DNA of 64,000 bases from Flavobacterium seoulense (GCF_000695795.1 NZ_JNCA01000006.1:1-64000), one strand, 5' to 3'. Counted from the first letter of the stretch, positions 15,994-25,086 are shown. A program made the numbers and translations. The notes: generated by a model from the letters alone, not told the origin.

Positions 15994-18249
15994 TTAGATC
16001 TGAAGCTGCATTTGCTTTGCAATGGTTTCCTCCAGATTTTTTAAAACAACGGGTTTAGTAATAAAATCATCCATGCCTTTAGATATTGCTTTTACTTTAT
16101 CTTCGTCAAATGCGCTGGCGGTAACAGCAATTATGGGTATGGCGTTGATTTGGAATTTTGTAGAACTGTGTATTTTTTCTGTTGCTTCAAATCCGTCCAT
16201 TTCTGGCATGTGTAAATCCATAAAAATAATGTCATAATCATTTTTTTCATAAAGTGCAACAGCTTCTTTTCCATTGTTTGCAATGTCAGAAGGAATGTTG
16301 AGTTTGTTTAAAAGCTTATACAATACTTTTTGGTTGATTAAATTATCCTCGACAATTAATGCTTTGTTGATAATGGTATCTTCTGAGTTTGGAAAGGCTA
16401 TTTTGTTTTCGATATTAATTACCGGATTATTGGCATTTATTTTAAAAGGTATTTTAAAACTAAAGCTGGAACCTCCTGTTTCGAGAGCTACAATGTTTAG
16501 TTTGCTTCCACCCATTAACTGAATTAATTGATTCGAAATGGTTAACCCTAAGCCGGTTCCGCCATATTTTCGGGTGGTTGTCAAATCGGCTTGTTCAAAG
16601 GCTAACAACATTTGTTCGGTTTTATCGGCATCAATTCCTATGCCTGAATCCATGACTTTAAAATCCAGATATTGAATATCTCTTATTTGATTCGATAAAT
16701 TAACTTCCAGTTTGACATCTCCTTCTGATGTAAATTTGATAGCATTATCAATAAGATTAATCAATACCTGTTGTAATCGTAAGTTGTCACCCAGAATGTT
16801 ATTGTTTATTTTAGAATCATAGATAAAATGAAGTTTAATGTTTTTGTCTTTTATCCGGTATTCGAATAAGCGAATTAATTTAGAAAGTTCTTTATTTAAG
16901 TGAATAGGATAATATTCTAATTTCATTTTTCCGGCTTCCATTTTAGAATGATCTAAAATCATATTTACAATACCTAGAAGATGATTAGCGCTGTGTTCAG
17001 CTATTTCAATATGTTCTGTTTGTTCACTATTTAAACTACTTGTTTTAAGCATATTTAGCATTCCAATAACTCCATTAAGAGGCGATCTGATTTCGTGACT
17101 CATATTAGCCAGAAATTGCGTTTTGAATGTCGCTGTTTTATTAGCTTGTTCTGTTTTCTTTTCTAAGAAAATAATATTTTCGGATAATTTTTCTTTTAAA
17201 ATACCATAGCTTTTTAATAAAAAATCGACTTCTCTAATGGTGGAATTGTGATTTAATTTCGAACAAGATTCCTTAAAATCAGATTTTATGTAATTTGATA
17301 TGTCTAATGAAAGTAGCTGAATGTCTTTTGTGAAATATTTAGAAATGTAGATGCTTAATAGTAATACAATAACAATCATAAATATGGTTTGGCATAACTG
17401 AACATAAAATAACGTTTCTTTTAGTTCATCGATTCTTTTTTTGTTGTGTGATATGATCTGGGTAAATGAGTTTTCGATGAATTTATTGGTGTAATTTATT
17501 TTGCCATACAAACCCTGATTTTCCGAAATTCCCAATTGCGAACTTAATTTGAGTAAAAATTCAAAATTGTCTTTGTAGTCAATGAGTGCTTGTTTAGTTA
17601 CAGTATCAATATTGGTTTCCTTGAGTGTTTGATAAAATAAGCTTTCAAATCTTTTGATTGAAGTTTCGTCAGATCGTAACATAAAGTCTTTTTCGTGTCT
17701 GCGAAACTGCAATAATGTAATTTTATCTAATGATGATTTTTGTTCTAAATAATGAGCATGAGTTCTCATTTTACCTTCAATTCCGTAATCTTTAAATCCC
17801 CGGATGAATGCTATTTCTTTAAATTGTATTACCAGATTATAAAGATTATCTATTTCTTTAGAAACAGCTAGCATTTTGGGATTATTACCAATATTTAATT
17901 CTTTGGATTCTTTAATCAGTAAATCGGTATCTTTTTTTTGGTTTTTTAACTGATTGATATAGCGTTTTAAATCCTTTTGTTCATGATGTAAATAAAAGTC
18001 ACTTTCCTTGTATCCGGATAATAAAAAGGTCTGGAAATTTTTAATATTCGAAGCAAATTCCTGTGAAACACTATAGGTTTTATAAGTGTAATTATCTAAA
18101 TGATCCACTTTATGATCGATGTATAAGTAGAACATAAACCAAACCACAATTAAGGCAATCATGGATGAAAATGACAGAAAAATTTGTGTTCTAAAATGAC
18201 GAAAATTGCTAAAGAAAAATTTCAACTGAATTCTATTTAATAGCTGCAA
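15994..18249 (-). CDS. Hybrid sensor histidine kinase/response regulator
   Basis: The 751-residue membrane protein has a transmembrane helix at about 23-44, an extracytoplasmic helical sensor region (about 45-280), and a second transmembrane helix at about 283-302. A coiled-coil linker leads to the HisKA domain with phosphoacceptor His385 in ANMSHEIRSPLNG, a HATPase domain (N box NLIDNAIKF, G boxes DSGIGI and GTGLGL) and a C-terminal receiver domain with acceptor Asp678 in IFMDLHMPEMDG. No separate regulator is adjacent, so its output may pass through a histidine phosphotransferase elsewhere. The stimulus is unknown. Confidence 0.93.
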   Translation of the reverse strand: MQLLNRIQLKFFFSNFRHFRTQIFLSFSSMIALIVVWFMFYLYIDHKVDHLDNYTYKTYSVSQEFASNIKNFQTFLLSGYKESDFYLHHEQKDLKRYINQLKNQKKDTDLLIKESKELNIGNNPKMLAVSKEIDNLYNLVIQFKEIAFIRGFKDYGIEGKMRTHAHYLEQKSSLDKITLLQFRRHEKDFMLRSDETSIKRFESLFYQTLKETNIDTVTKQALIDYKDNFEFLLKLSSQLGISENQGLYGKINYTNKFIENSFTQIISHNKKRIDELKETLFYVQLCQTIFMIVIVLLLSIYISKYFTKDIQLLSLDISNYIKSDFKESCSKLNHNSTIREVDFLLKSYGILKEKLSENIIFLEKKTEQANKTATFKTQFLANMSHEIRSPLNGVIGMLNMLKTSSLNSEQTEHIEIAEHSANHLLGIVNMILDHSKMEAGKMKLEYYPIHLNKELSKLIRLFEYRIKDKNIKLHFIYDSKINNNILGDNLRLQQVLINLIDNAIKFTSEGDVKLEVNLSNQIRDIQYLDFKVMDSGIGIDADKTEQMLLAFEQADLTTTRKYGGTGLGLTISNQLIQLMGGSKLNIVALETGGSSFSFKIPFKINANNPVINIENKIAFPNSEDTIINKALIVEDNLINQKVLYKLLNKLNIPSDIANNGKEAVALYEKNDYDIIFMDLHMPEMDGFEATEKIHSSTKFQINAIPIIAVTASAFDEDKVKAISKGMDDFITKPVVLKNLEETIAKQMQLQI

Positions 18250-18449
18250 ATGTATTTTGTTCGCTAAAAAAGTATATTAAATGACTTCCAACAAAAGGTT
18301 AAGTTATTGTTTATTCATTTAGCAATTTGAAAGTTTTTTTTGAAGATTTTCTAAGCTATACTTGGTTTTTAGACTATTGAGTTAAAATAAGTAAGATTTT
18401 TCTAAGGTGAAATATGTTGTTTATTCAAAAAGTTTTTATTTCTTTGTGA

Positions 18450-18469
18450 ACTACTTAACTAGTACACTA
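18450..18469. promoter_or_regulatory. Candidate GntR (YtrA-type) operator
   Basis: Overlapping near-palindromes ACTACTTAACTAGT (18450-18463) and TAGTACACTA (18460-18469) lie 14-33 bases before the start of an operon that encodes its own YtrA-like GntR repressor. The position fits autoregulation. Confidence 0.4.
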
Positions 18470-18482
18470 ATAAAATATAATT

Positions 18483-19319
18483 ATGATAAACATTCAACAT
18501 TTAACTTTTCGGTACAAAAAGCAGGATGCTTTATTTACTGATTTATCTTTTGAGCAGCAACAGGGAAGCATTGTGGGTTTACTAGGTAAAAATGGAGCGG
18601 GTAAATCAACCTTATTACAATTAATTTCTGGTTTGCTTAAACCACAAACAGGAGATTTATTGGTTAATAATTTCAAACCTTTTGATAGATCACCCAATTT
18701 TTTATCAGATATCTATATGGTTTCTGAGGAATTTTCATTCCCCTCAATCACTATTGGATTGTATATAAAAGCAACTGCGCCTTTGTATCCTAAATTCGAT
18801 TATGAAAAAATGAATCACATTTTACAGCAATTCGAATTAGAAACTAAAAAAAATCTAAACGGACTTTCGCATGGACAACGCAAAAAGTTTCTGATAGCTT
18901 TTGCTTTATCTACAAATTGCAGTTTGCTTATTCTTGATGAACCCACAAATGGTTTGGATATTCCGTCTAAGAGTTTGTTTCGAAAAATATTAGTCAGCTC
19001 TGTTTCTGATGAGCAGTTGGTTTTAATATCTACGCATCAGGTAAAAGATATAGAAACTGTAATCGATACTATTGTTGTTCTTGATGAAGGTAAAATAGTT
19101 TATAACGAATCGGTTTTCTCAATTAGTGAACAACTGCAATTCAAAACTGTAGCCAGTTTAACAGGCGAAGCAACTATTTATCAGGAGAAATGTTTAGGAG
19201 GGCATCGAATTATAATTCCTGCTAATGAACTAGAAGAAACCGAAATAGATATCGAATTGTTATTTAATGCAATAATCAATAAAGTAACCTTAAAACCAGA
19301 AAATCATGTCGTTAAATAA
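18483..19319 (+). CDS. ABC transporter ATP-binding protein (YtrB-like)
   Basis: The 278-residue ATPase has Walker A GLLGKNGAGKST (about 33-44), a degenerate signature LSHGQRKK, Walker B LLILDEPTNGLD and switch His in STHQVKD. It overlaps the following permease gene by 14 bases and is the first gene of a four-gene operon with a GntR regulator, the layout of YtrA/YtrB-type systems that respond to cell-envelope stress in Firmicutes. The substrate is unknown. Its C-terminal 50 residues lie beyond the nucleotide-binding domain. Confidence 0.85.
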   Translation: MINIQHLTFRYKKQDALFTDLSFEQQQGSIVGLLGKNGAGKSTLLQLISGLLKPQTGDLLVNNFKPFDRSPNFLSDIYMVSEEFSFPSITIGLYIKATAPLYPKFDYEKMNHILQQFELETKKNLNGLSHGQRKKFLIAFALSTNCSLLILDEPTNGLDIPSKSLFRKILVSSVSDEQLVLISTHQVKDIETVIDTIVVLDEGKIVYNESVFSISEQLQFKTVASLTGEATIYQEKCLGGHRIIIPANELEETEIDIELLFNAIINKVTLKPENHVVK

Positions 19320-20133
19320 TTACTTTAGTTTAAAAAGGTTTAGTCTTTTGTTAAAACAGGATTTGTTAATTAATAAGACAAAATACATACTCACAATTCT
19401 AGGATTGGGACTTGTGACTTATTTATTGAGTTATTGGTTTTTAAGTATGAATAAATGGAATCTTAATTATCATGAAGGAGCCATTAATGCTTTTTATACG
19501 GTTTGCTTTATGTTTTTTATGATTGGTGTTGGTGTGGTTATTGGAACTGCATTTCCTGATTTAAATGATAAAATTAAAACAGCTAATTATTTATTAAGTC
19601 CAGGATCAACTTTCGAAAAAATTTTAGCTCAGTTTTTATTAAGGATAGCTTTATTTATTCCAATTGCCTTAGGGATATTTTGGATTGCTATTCGTTTAGC
19701 AAAAGCTTCTTTAATTCCTGAAATACTTAATGGAACCCGATTTTTTGATCCATCTGTAGTTCCCTATTTTGAATTTCGACATTTAATTAGTGTAGGGGAT
19801 AAGTTATGGGACATGTGGCAAATATTGTTCCTGATTTTTGGTTTTTTCTCTTATGGAACTTATCTTTTTGCAGGTGCAACTTTTTTTAAGCGTTATGCTT
19901 TGATTAAAACGGTAGTTGTGTCGGGAATTTTATTTGGTTGCTGCATTTTGTTTTCGATGTTACTGTCTAATATTTTTTATCCAGAGATTACGGGTTTCAA
20001 ACTTAAATTAGAAACATTTCATGTCACGCAAAGTTTAGATAGTACTAAATGCTTTCTTTTATACTTATCGTTAATACCCTGGATATTCTTTTTAGGAATA
20101 GCTTATTTTAAATTAAAAGAAAAGGAGGTGTAA
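19306..20133 (+). CDS. ABC transporter permease
   Basis: This 275-residue integral membrane protein has about six hydrophobic segments (around 28-45, 65-85, 110-130, 170-190, 203-222, 250-268) and no signal peptide, fitting the membrane partner of the ATPase whose gene overlaps it by 14 bases. The next gene, a GntR regulator, begins two bases after its stop, so translation is probably coupled. I do not recognise a specific family beyond ABC-2-like permease. Confidence 0.75.
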   Translation: MSLNNYFSLKRFSLLLKQDLLINKTKYILTILGLGLVTYLLSYWFLSMNKWNLNYHEGAINAFYTVCFMFFMIGVGVVIGTAFPDLNDKIKTANYLLSPGSTFEKILAQFLLRIALFIPIALGIFWIAIRLAKASLIPEILNGTRFFDPSVVPYFEFRHLISVGDKLWDMWQILFLIFGFFSYGTYLFAGATFFKRYALIKTVVVSGILFGCCILFSMLLSNIFYPEITGFKLKLETFHVTQSLDSTKCFLLYLSLIPWIFFLGIAYFKLKEKEV

Positions 20134-20134
20134 T

Positions 20135-20512
20135 ATGGATTTTAAATCAACTAAGGGGATTTATCTGCAAATAGTAGATAATCTCTGTAGGCAAATTTTA
20201 GAAGGACAGTTGCAATCTGGTGACCGGGTGGCATCGGTGCGGGATTTGGCTGCCGAATTTGAGGTAAATCATAATACGGTTATGCGTGCTTATGCTAATT
20301 TACAAGACTCAGGAATTTTTGATAACAAACGTGGTGTTGGTTTTTTTGTTTCCGAAAAAGCTTTGGAACTTATTAAAACCAATGAGAAATCCAATTTCTT
20401 TAGTCAGGATTTGCCTGATTTTATTCTAAAAGTAAAATTACTCCAACTAAACAGTGACGATTTAAACGAATTATTAGCTGTAATTAAAAGCAACGATTAT
20501 GAAAACAAGTAA
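20135..20512 (+). CDS. GntR family transcriptional regulator, YtrA subfamily
   Basis: The 125-residue protein has the GntR winged helix (about 8-75): GIYLQIVDNLCRQILEGQLQSGDRVASVRDLAAEFEVNHNTVMRAYANLQDSG is typical. A short C-terminal helical tail (about 80-125) follows instead of an effector domain, which defines the YtrA type. It presumably represses the operon it belongs to by binding near 18450-18469. The coding region overlaps the next gene by 14 bases. Confidence 0.9.
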   Translation: MDFKSTKGIYLQIVDNLCRQILEGQLQSGDRVASVRDLAAEFEVNHNTVMRAYANLQDSGIFDNKRGVGFFVSEKALELIKTNEKSNFFSQDLPDFILKVKLLQLNSDDLNELLAVIKSNDYENK

Positions 20513-21182
20513 TATTATATTAATTTCTTTTTTGGTTTTTCTTTTTGGAGGAATCACTTTATTATACATAGGTTCGAGCTATTATAATGATGGCAATGAC
20601 AAATCTGATTTTATAACTAAGGTGGATAAAATAGATTCTTTTTCGGTTGTAGTAGCTGAACCAGGTGCTTACCTAATTGTGAAAAATGGCAAAGAATCCA
20701 GTATTTCACAGAATTACAAAAAAGATATAGTTTCTGATTTTGCTCCTTTTGAAGTTAGAAACGATACCTTGTTTGTTTCTGCAGTTAAATCAAGAAAAGA
20801 TGGTGAATGGTTTATTGTTCCCGAAGTTTATTGTAAAAATGTGAAGTCTATTATTGCGAAAGAACAAACGAATGTTAGTTTGAAAAATTATCAAGCAGAT
20901 AGTTTATCAGTCAAATTGAATAAATCAGATTTCCATTGGGATTTTAATAAAACTGCTTATGTAAATATTGAGTCTAAAAATTCTTATTTGCATCTTAATG
21001 GTAATAATATTGAAAAAATCAATTTGCAATTAGATAAAACTAAGGTTTATTTGAATTCTAAAAAAGGAGCTAAAATTTTGTCAGGAAGTTTAATTAATGA
21101 TTCCTACATTGATGGAGTTATTGTAGATGGAACGATTAATCTTAAACTAGATAATTCTAGTCGAATGTTTTTTATAAATTAA
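20499..21182 (+). CDS. Membrane-anchored hypothetical protein of the YtrA-type operon
   Basis: The 227-residue protein begins with a transmembrane helix or uncleaved signal (about 5-27) and then consists of short alternating beta strands (such as SVVVAEPGAYLIVKNGK, SLSVKLNKSDFHWD, KINLQLDKTKVYLN). This resembles the right-handed beta-helix of GIN-type adhesin domains, though I am not certain of the family. It is the last gene of the operon and is translationally coupled to gntR. It is followed by a terminator. It probably works in the envelope with the ABC transporter. Confidence 0.65.
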   Translation: MKTSNIILISFLVFLFGGITLLYIGSSYYNDGNDKSDFITKVDKIDSFSVVVAEPGAYLIVKNGKESSISQNYKKDIVSDFAPFEVRNDTLFVSAVKSRKDGEWFIVPEVYCKNVKSIIAKEQTNVSLKNYQADSLSVKLNKSDFHWDFNKTAYVNIESKNSYLHLNGNNIEKINLQLDKTKVYLNSKKGAKILSGSLINDSYIDGVIVDGTINLKLDNSSRMFFIN

Positions 21183-21205
21183 TAATTAATAAGTTTAAAA
21201 TGAAT

Positions 21206-21248
21206 AAAATCCCAACTAAAGATAATAAAACTCTTTGGCTGGGATTTT
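21206..21248 (+). terminator. Terminator of the gntR operon
   Basis: AAAATCCCA pairs with TGGGATTTT, extended inside by AAAG/CTTT with two imperfect pairs, and is followed by T residues. Confidence 0.8.
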
Positions 21249-21303
21249 TTCATTTCAATTAAAAAAAAAACAATCTTTAAGATTGTCATTTCTAAAAATT
21301 AAT

Positions 21304-21327
21304 TAACTTTGTTTTTCAAAGTACTTT
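21304..21327. promoter_or_regulatory. -7 box plus candidate operator ACTTTG-N5-CAAAGTACTTT
   Basis: TAACTTTG (21304-21311) is a -7 box. The perfect palindrome AAAGTACTTT (21318-21327) follows after 6 bases, immediately before the ATG at 21332. The same composite occurs at 22268-22292 before the third gene of the locus, with identical spacing. The winged-helix protein encoded between them is the obvious candidate binder. Confidence 0.6.
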
Positions 21328-21331
21328 AATT

Positions 21332-21946
21332 ATGAATCAAAAGCATCAGGAAGATTTATTACACATTCGCTCTATGATGGAGCGTTCTTCAAGATTTATA
21401 TCCTTAAGCGGACTTTCTGGAGTTTTTGCAGGATTGTCAGCATTAATAGGAGGTTTGTATGCATATCAGTTGCTTGAGAAAAACGGAATCAATTATTTTG
21501 AAGCTAAAAGTGTATCGATTTCGTCAAGTTTAGTATCTGAGCTTTTTTGGACTGGAATTGTAATTTTTATTTTTGCATTACTGTTTGGAATTCTTTTTAC
21601 GGTTAGAAAAAGTAAAAAGTACAATTTACCTATTTGGACTTCGACGACTAAAAATATGTTGTTGAATCTTTGTATTCCACTAGTTGCTGGAGGAATATTT
21701 TGTTTGGCATTGATTTTTCATCAAATGTATGTTATAATTGCACCAGCAACCTTATTGTTTTATGGTTTAGCTTTAGTAAATGCTGAGAAATATACTTTTT
21801 CAGACATTAAATATCTAGGTTATTGCCAACTTGTTTTAGGATCTATTGCTGCGTTTTATCTTGGGTATGGTTTGTTTTTCTGGATTTTAGGATTTGGTGT
21901 TTTACATATTTTGTACGGATTAATGATGTTCAAAAAATACAAATAA
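21332..21946 (+). CDS. Multi-pass membrane protein of unknown function
   Basis: The 204-residue protein has about five or six transmembrane segments (around 22-44, 67-90, 108-127, 130-148, 158-176, 180-197) and a cytoplasmic N-terminus with LLHIRSMMERSSRFISLSGLSG, a start I associate with small membrane proteins paired with a winged-helix regulator in Bacteroidota. The regulator gene begins 10 bases downstream. The promoter carries a palindrome shared with the downstream DUF4173 gene, so expression is probably controlled by that regulator. Confidence 0.7.
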   Translation: MNQKHQEDLLHIRSMMERSSRFISLSGLSGVFAGLSALIGGLYAYQLLEKNGINYFEAKSVSISSSLVSELFWTGIVIFIFALLFGILFTVRKSKKYNLPIWTSTTKNMLLNLCIPLVAGGIFCLALIFHQMYVIIAPATLLFYGLALVNAEKYTFSDIKYLGYCQLVLGSIAAFYLGYGLFFWILGFGVLHILYGLMMFKKYK

Positions 21947-21956
21947 AAACCAGCTA

Positions 21957-22253
21957 ATGGGAATTATTGATAAGTTAAATAAAGATTTTGAAAGTCGTGT
22001 CAGATTAGGGATTATGTCTATTTTGATGGTCAATGACTGGATAGATTTTACCGAAATGAAAACATTGTTGAATATTACTGATGGCAATTTGGCAAGTCAT
22101 TCTGCTACCTTAGAAAAATCGGAATATATTGAAATAAAGAAAGAATTTGTAGGTAAGAAACCTAAAACCTCCTATCGGGTGACAAATAGAGGACGCGCGG
22201 CCTTTAATGAACACCTGAATAGTCTTGAAAAATTGTTGAAATCGAATAACTAA
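21957..22253 (+). CDS. Winged-helix transcriptional regulator (HTH_34 type)
   Basis: The 98-residue protein is one winged-helix domain: DFESRVRLGIMSILMVNDWIDFTEMKTLLNITDGNLASHSATLEKSEYIEI followed by the wing KTSYRVTNRGRAAF and a C-terminal helix. This is the MarR/ArsR-like small regulator type that usually represses an adjacent membrane-protein operon. The matching palindromes at 21318 and 22283 flank it and are the likely sites. No effector domain is present, so any signal must be sensed by dimer state or a partner. Confidence 0.85.
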   Translation: MGIIDKLNKDFESRVRLGIMSILMVNDWIDFTEMKTLLNITDGNLASHSATLEKSEYIEIKKEFVGKKPKTSYRVTNRGRAAFNEHLNSLEKLLKSNN

Positions 22254-22267
22254 AATTTTTTTATCTA

Positions 22268-22292
22268 AAAACTTTGAATTGCAAAGTACTTT
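22268..22292. promoter_or_regulatory. Second candidate operator ACTTTG-N5-CAAAGTACTTT
   Basis: A near-consensus -7 element AAACTTTG (22269-22276) is followed after 6 bases by AAAGTACTTT (22283-22292), the same spacing as at 21304-21327. It lies before the ATG at 22307. Confidence 0.55.
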
Positions 22293-22306
22293 TGAAATTA
22301 ATTATT

Positions 22307-23683
22307 ATGAAAAAACTACATTTTATTTTAGTGAGCAGTTTTGTTTTTGTACTGCTTTTTTACAAAGAAGACATCGGTTTAAATCTAGGTTTATTTGGAA
22401 TGACCTTAATTGGTTTAATTTGTTACTTCTTTCAGGAGAAATTTACAACTAGATTGCATTTGATTTTGGTGATTACTTCTGTCTTGTCGTGTTTGGCCTT
22501 TGCCTGGTATGGTGATTTTGTTTCGTTTCTGGCCGTGTTTTTATCAATTGTTTTTTTACAATTTAAAACGCAGGAATCTAATCTAAAAATGATACAAGTA
22601 ATTCCGTTAATTTTCCTTAACGGAATAGCTTCTTTAGGACGAATATTGATGTTTAGCGAATACATTCCTAAACGAAAAGTAAATAGTGATTTTGCTAAAA
22701 AGTTAATAGCATTTTTTATAATTCCAGCCTTGTTTTTAGGTCTGTTTTTTATGATTTACTCTTTTGGAAGCGCTCATTTTTCTTCATTGTTTACAGATTA
22801 CTATCTCGATATTGATGTCTGGATATTTTTTGTGATTTCAAGTTTAGGATTTTATATTTCGTTTACTTTTTGGAATTACTGGATACCTGATTTTTTTTAT
22901 CAGAAGAAACAAATCTTAGAAAATGATTTTAGCGAAGAAGTAAAAAATAAAAAACAACCCTTATTTTCTTTTTTGGATATTGATTTTGAAAGAAAGAGTG
23001 GAGAAATCACTTTACTGCTTTTGAATGTTTTGCTTTTGGTTTTTATAACTACTTATAATTATGAACAGTTTTTTGAAATTGTTGAAAAAACAAAACTCAG
23101 TTCAGATACACATGAACGCGTAAACGCTGTTATTTTCTCTAGTATTATGGCTCTGGGAGTAATTTTGTTTTATTTTAAAGGAGGATTTAATTTCGATAAA
23201 AAAGCGAACAGACTTAAAAAATTAGCAAAGATTTGGATTTTTCTAAATGGTATTTTAATCATAAGTACACTAATCAAAAATTCTGAATATGTTTCTTTCT
23301 TTGGACTGACTTATAAAAGGTTGGGAGTGTATGCTTTTTTGATTTTGGCAATAATTGGTTTCGTAATTTCTTTTGTAAAAATTACTAAACAAAAAACAAA
23401 TGCTTATTTGTTCAATCAGATGTTTTGGTATTGTTATGGCGCTATTTTGATGTGTAGTTTTGTGAATTGGGGAAATCTTATTACCAAGTACAATATTGCC
23501 GTTGGAAAAGGAATTGAACCCGAATTTTTAATTCATTTGAATTATAATCATCAATTGCGGGATGCCTATTTTAAAGAAAAAAATATTGATAATGTCTGGA
23601 TTGATTATGATTTACAAGATCATCAGGATAGATCATCTTATTTGTCTAAAGTGCTTTATTACGAATTTTTAGATTTGAAATAA
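22307..23683 (+). CDS. DUF4173/DUF4153-type membrane protein
   Basis: The protein (458 residues from ATG 22307) has about ten to eleven hydrophobic helices and a C-terminal soluble tail (about 415-458) with NHQLRDAYFKEKNIDNVW. It resembles the DUF4173/DUF4153 membrane family of unknown function. I prefer the ATG at 22307: the longer frame would need a TTG at 22274 that falls inside the putative promoter and operator. It is the third gene controlled by the local winged-helix regulator. Confidence 0.72.
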   Translation: MKKLHFILVSSFVFVLLFYKEDIGLNLGLFGMTLIGLICYFFQEKFTTRLHLILVITSVLSCLAFAWYGDFVSFLAVFLSIVFLQFKTQESNLKMIQVIPLIFLNGIASLGRILMFSEYIPKRKVNSDFAKKLIAFFIIPALFLGLFFMIYSFGSAHFSSLFTDYYLDIDVWIFFVISSLGFYISFTFWNYWIPDFFYQKKQILENDFSEEVKNKKQPLFSFLDIDFERKSGEITLLLLNVLLLVFITTYNYEQFFEIVEKTKLSSDTHERVNAVIFSSIMALGVILFYFKGGFNFDKKANRLKKLAKIWIFLNGILIISTLIKNSEYVSFFGLTYKRLGVYAFLILAIIGFVISFVKITKQKTNAYLFNQMFWYCYGAILMCSFVNWGNLITKYNIAVGKGIEPEFLIHLNYNHQLRDAYFKEKNIDNVWIDYDLQDHQDRSSYLSKVLYYEFLDLK

Positions 23684-23717
23684 TTTTTTAAAATGTTTTG
23701 CAGTTCAGTTTGAACTA

Positions 23718-23753
23718 AAAAAAAGCTTCGATTTATAAATCGAAGCTTTTTTT
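23718..23753. terminator. Bidirectional terminator
   Basis: AAAAAAGCTTCGATTTA and its exact reverse complement form a perfect palindrome with A and T runs at either end. It lies between the convergent genes ending at 23683 and 23785. Confidence 0.9.
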
Positions 23754-23784
23754 GCTAACTAAAAAATAGTTAGTATTTAGTGGG

Positions 23785-24432
23785 CTATTTTTTTGCCTCT
23801 TGATTTTCACTAGATTTTGCTGATGCTCTTTGAATGGTATACATTGTAGAAAATTTCACTTTTAATCCAGCAATTTTGATATTGTCTTTTGAAGATAAAC
23901 CTTCTTTTTCAACAGTATTTTTTCGGGTATCCAGTGCTTCGTAAACAATCTTGATTTCGTCCCAGTTTTCTCTGCTGTACGATTTTTTGTTTTGTTCCAC
24001 AGTATTTACAAAATTTTGATACACATTGGCAATGTTATCTTTATTTACCCATTCAAAATTTAAATCATTATTTACTTTTTGAGTAAATAAGCTGTTTCTA
24101 AAAGTGTTTTCTGAAAGAGCTTCTTTTTGTGCAGCCACTTTTGCTTTGTATTCTTCATATTTGGTATTCGTCTTACTCACAATAGAATCATATTCCATTT
24201 TGTTTTCTAACTTATCCAAAGATTCTTGAGCTTCGCTTTTGATTTTTTCATATCGGGCTTCAATTTTCTCCCAGTTTTCGCTGGTTTTTTCAGTAGCAAC
24301 ATTGTTTACAGAGTCAACGTAGGCTTTAAATTCTTCTACTTTTTGATGTGCAGCTTCTTTTTTTTCGTCTTTACATGAAGTTGCAATTACTCCTATTGCA
24401 AGCAAAGCAAGGTATTTATTTGTGTTTTTCAT
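23785..24432 (-). CDS. Helical lipoprotein of unknown function
   Basis: The 215-residue protein has a lipoprotein signal (ATSC, Cys20) followed by an almost wholly charged helical body rich in Lys and Glu, with repeated patterns (YVDSVNNVATEKTSENWEKIEARYEKIK and later KKSYSRENWDEIKIVYE). The repetition of ENW(D/E)xI suggests two copies of a helical-bundle unit. I believe it belongs to a flavobacterial family (DUF6565-like), but the name is uncertain. It closes a cluster of small envelope proteins read in the same direction. Confidence 0.65.
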   Translation of the reverse strand: MKNTNKYLALLAIGVIATSCKDEKKEAAHQKVEEFKAYVDSVNNVATEKTSENWEKIEARYEKIKSEAQESLDKLENKMEYDSIVSKTNTKYEEYKAKVAAQKEALSENTFRNSLFTQKVNNDLNFEWVNKDNIANVYQNFVNTVEQNKKSYSRENWDEIKIVYEALDTRKNTVEKEGLSSKDNIKIAGLKVKFSTMYTIQRASAKSSENQEAKK

Positions 24433-24460
24433 TTTCTGATAATTTTAATTAAGGAAATTT

Positions 24461-24492
24461 AATCGGGTAATATTTAGAAATACTACCCGATT
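24461..24492 (-). terminator. Possible terminator or attenuator
   Basis: AATCGGGTA (24461-24469) pairs with TACCCGATT (24484-24492). It lies just past the stop of the beta-barrel gene at 24499 and before the next gene in the same direction. The U run on the minus strand is weak, so it may act as a processing or attenuation hairpin. Confidence 0.5.
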
Positions 24493-24498
24493 GTTGTT

Positions 24499-25035
24499 TT
24501 AGAGTTGAAATCCATAAGCAAGACGTAAGGATACTTGTCCTAATCCTTTATCCAGATTATTGTTATTATCTAAAGTTGGGAAATCAGGTAAGTATTCGTA
24601 ACGTACACTTATATCGATGTATTTTGTTGCATATCCAATACTTGGACTCAATAATAATGATTTGTCATTGAATTTATTGGTTACTGCAAATGCCGCTCCA
24701 GCTTCACCCATTAAATAGAATTTATCTTTTAAAACAAAGGCTTTAAAACCTAGTTTAGCCGGAATATATCCTAAATCATGAGCATCTTTTATAAATAGAT
24801 TATTAAAACCTGTTGTAGCTGTAAGCGAATATTGTTTTGATAAATCATATTGTAAACGAACATCACCACCTACATTTAAATCATAAGGATCATCGAAAGG
24901 ATAACCTACAGAGGCACCAATACCTAATTTAAATTTTTGTTCGTAGCTGTCATTTGGGATGTCCTGTGCCATAGCTTTTGTAGAACCTACTAATAGTAAA
25001 GCCAGGATTGCTATATTTTTAATTGTATTTTTCAT
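24499..25035 (-). CDS. Outer-membrane beta-barrel protein
   Basis: From the ATG at 25035 the protein is 178 residues with a signal peptide (LVGSTKAMAQ). The mature part alternates beta strands (FKLGIGASVGYPF, DVRLQYDLSKQYSLTATTGF, YIDISVRYEYLP) and ends VSLRLAYGFQL, typical of an eight-stranded barrel of the porin/OprF-like type. An upstream non-ATG start would add only seven poorly placed residues. It is near the genes for a YtxH protein and another barrel in the same direction, suggesting an envelope-stress cluster. Confidence 0.78.
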   Translation of the reverse strand: MKNTIKNIAILALLLVGSTKAMAQDIPNDSYEQKFKLGIGASVGYPFDDPYDLNVGGDVRLQYDLSKQYSLTATTGFNNLFIKDAHDLGYIPAKLGFKAFVLKDKFYLMGEAGAAFAVTNKFNDKSLLLSPSIGYATKYIDISVRYEYLPDFPTLDNNNNLDKGLGQVSLRLAYGFQL

Positions 25036-25086
25036 GATTACAAGTGTTGAGTTCAAAATTTATCTTACTGTGCGAAATTGAAATGC

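Noticed and set aside
22274..22306. Upstream TTG start for the DUF4173 gene
   Set aside because: It would place coding sequence over the putative -7 element and operator; the ATG at 22307 gives a normal membrane-protein start.
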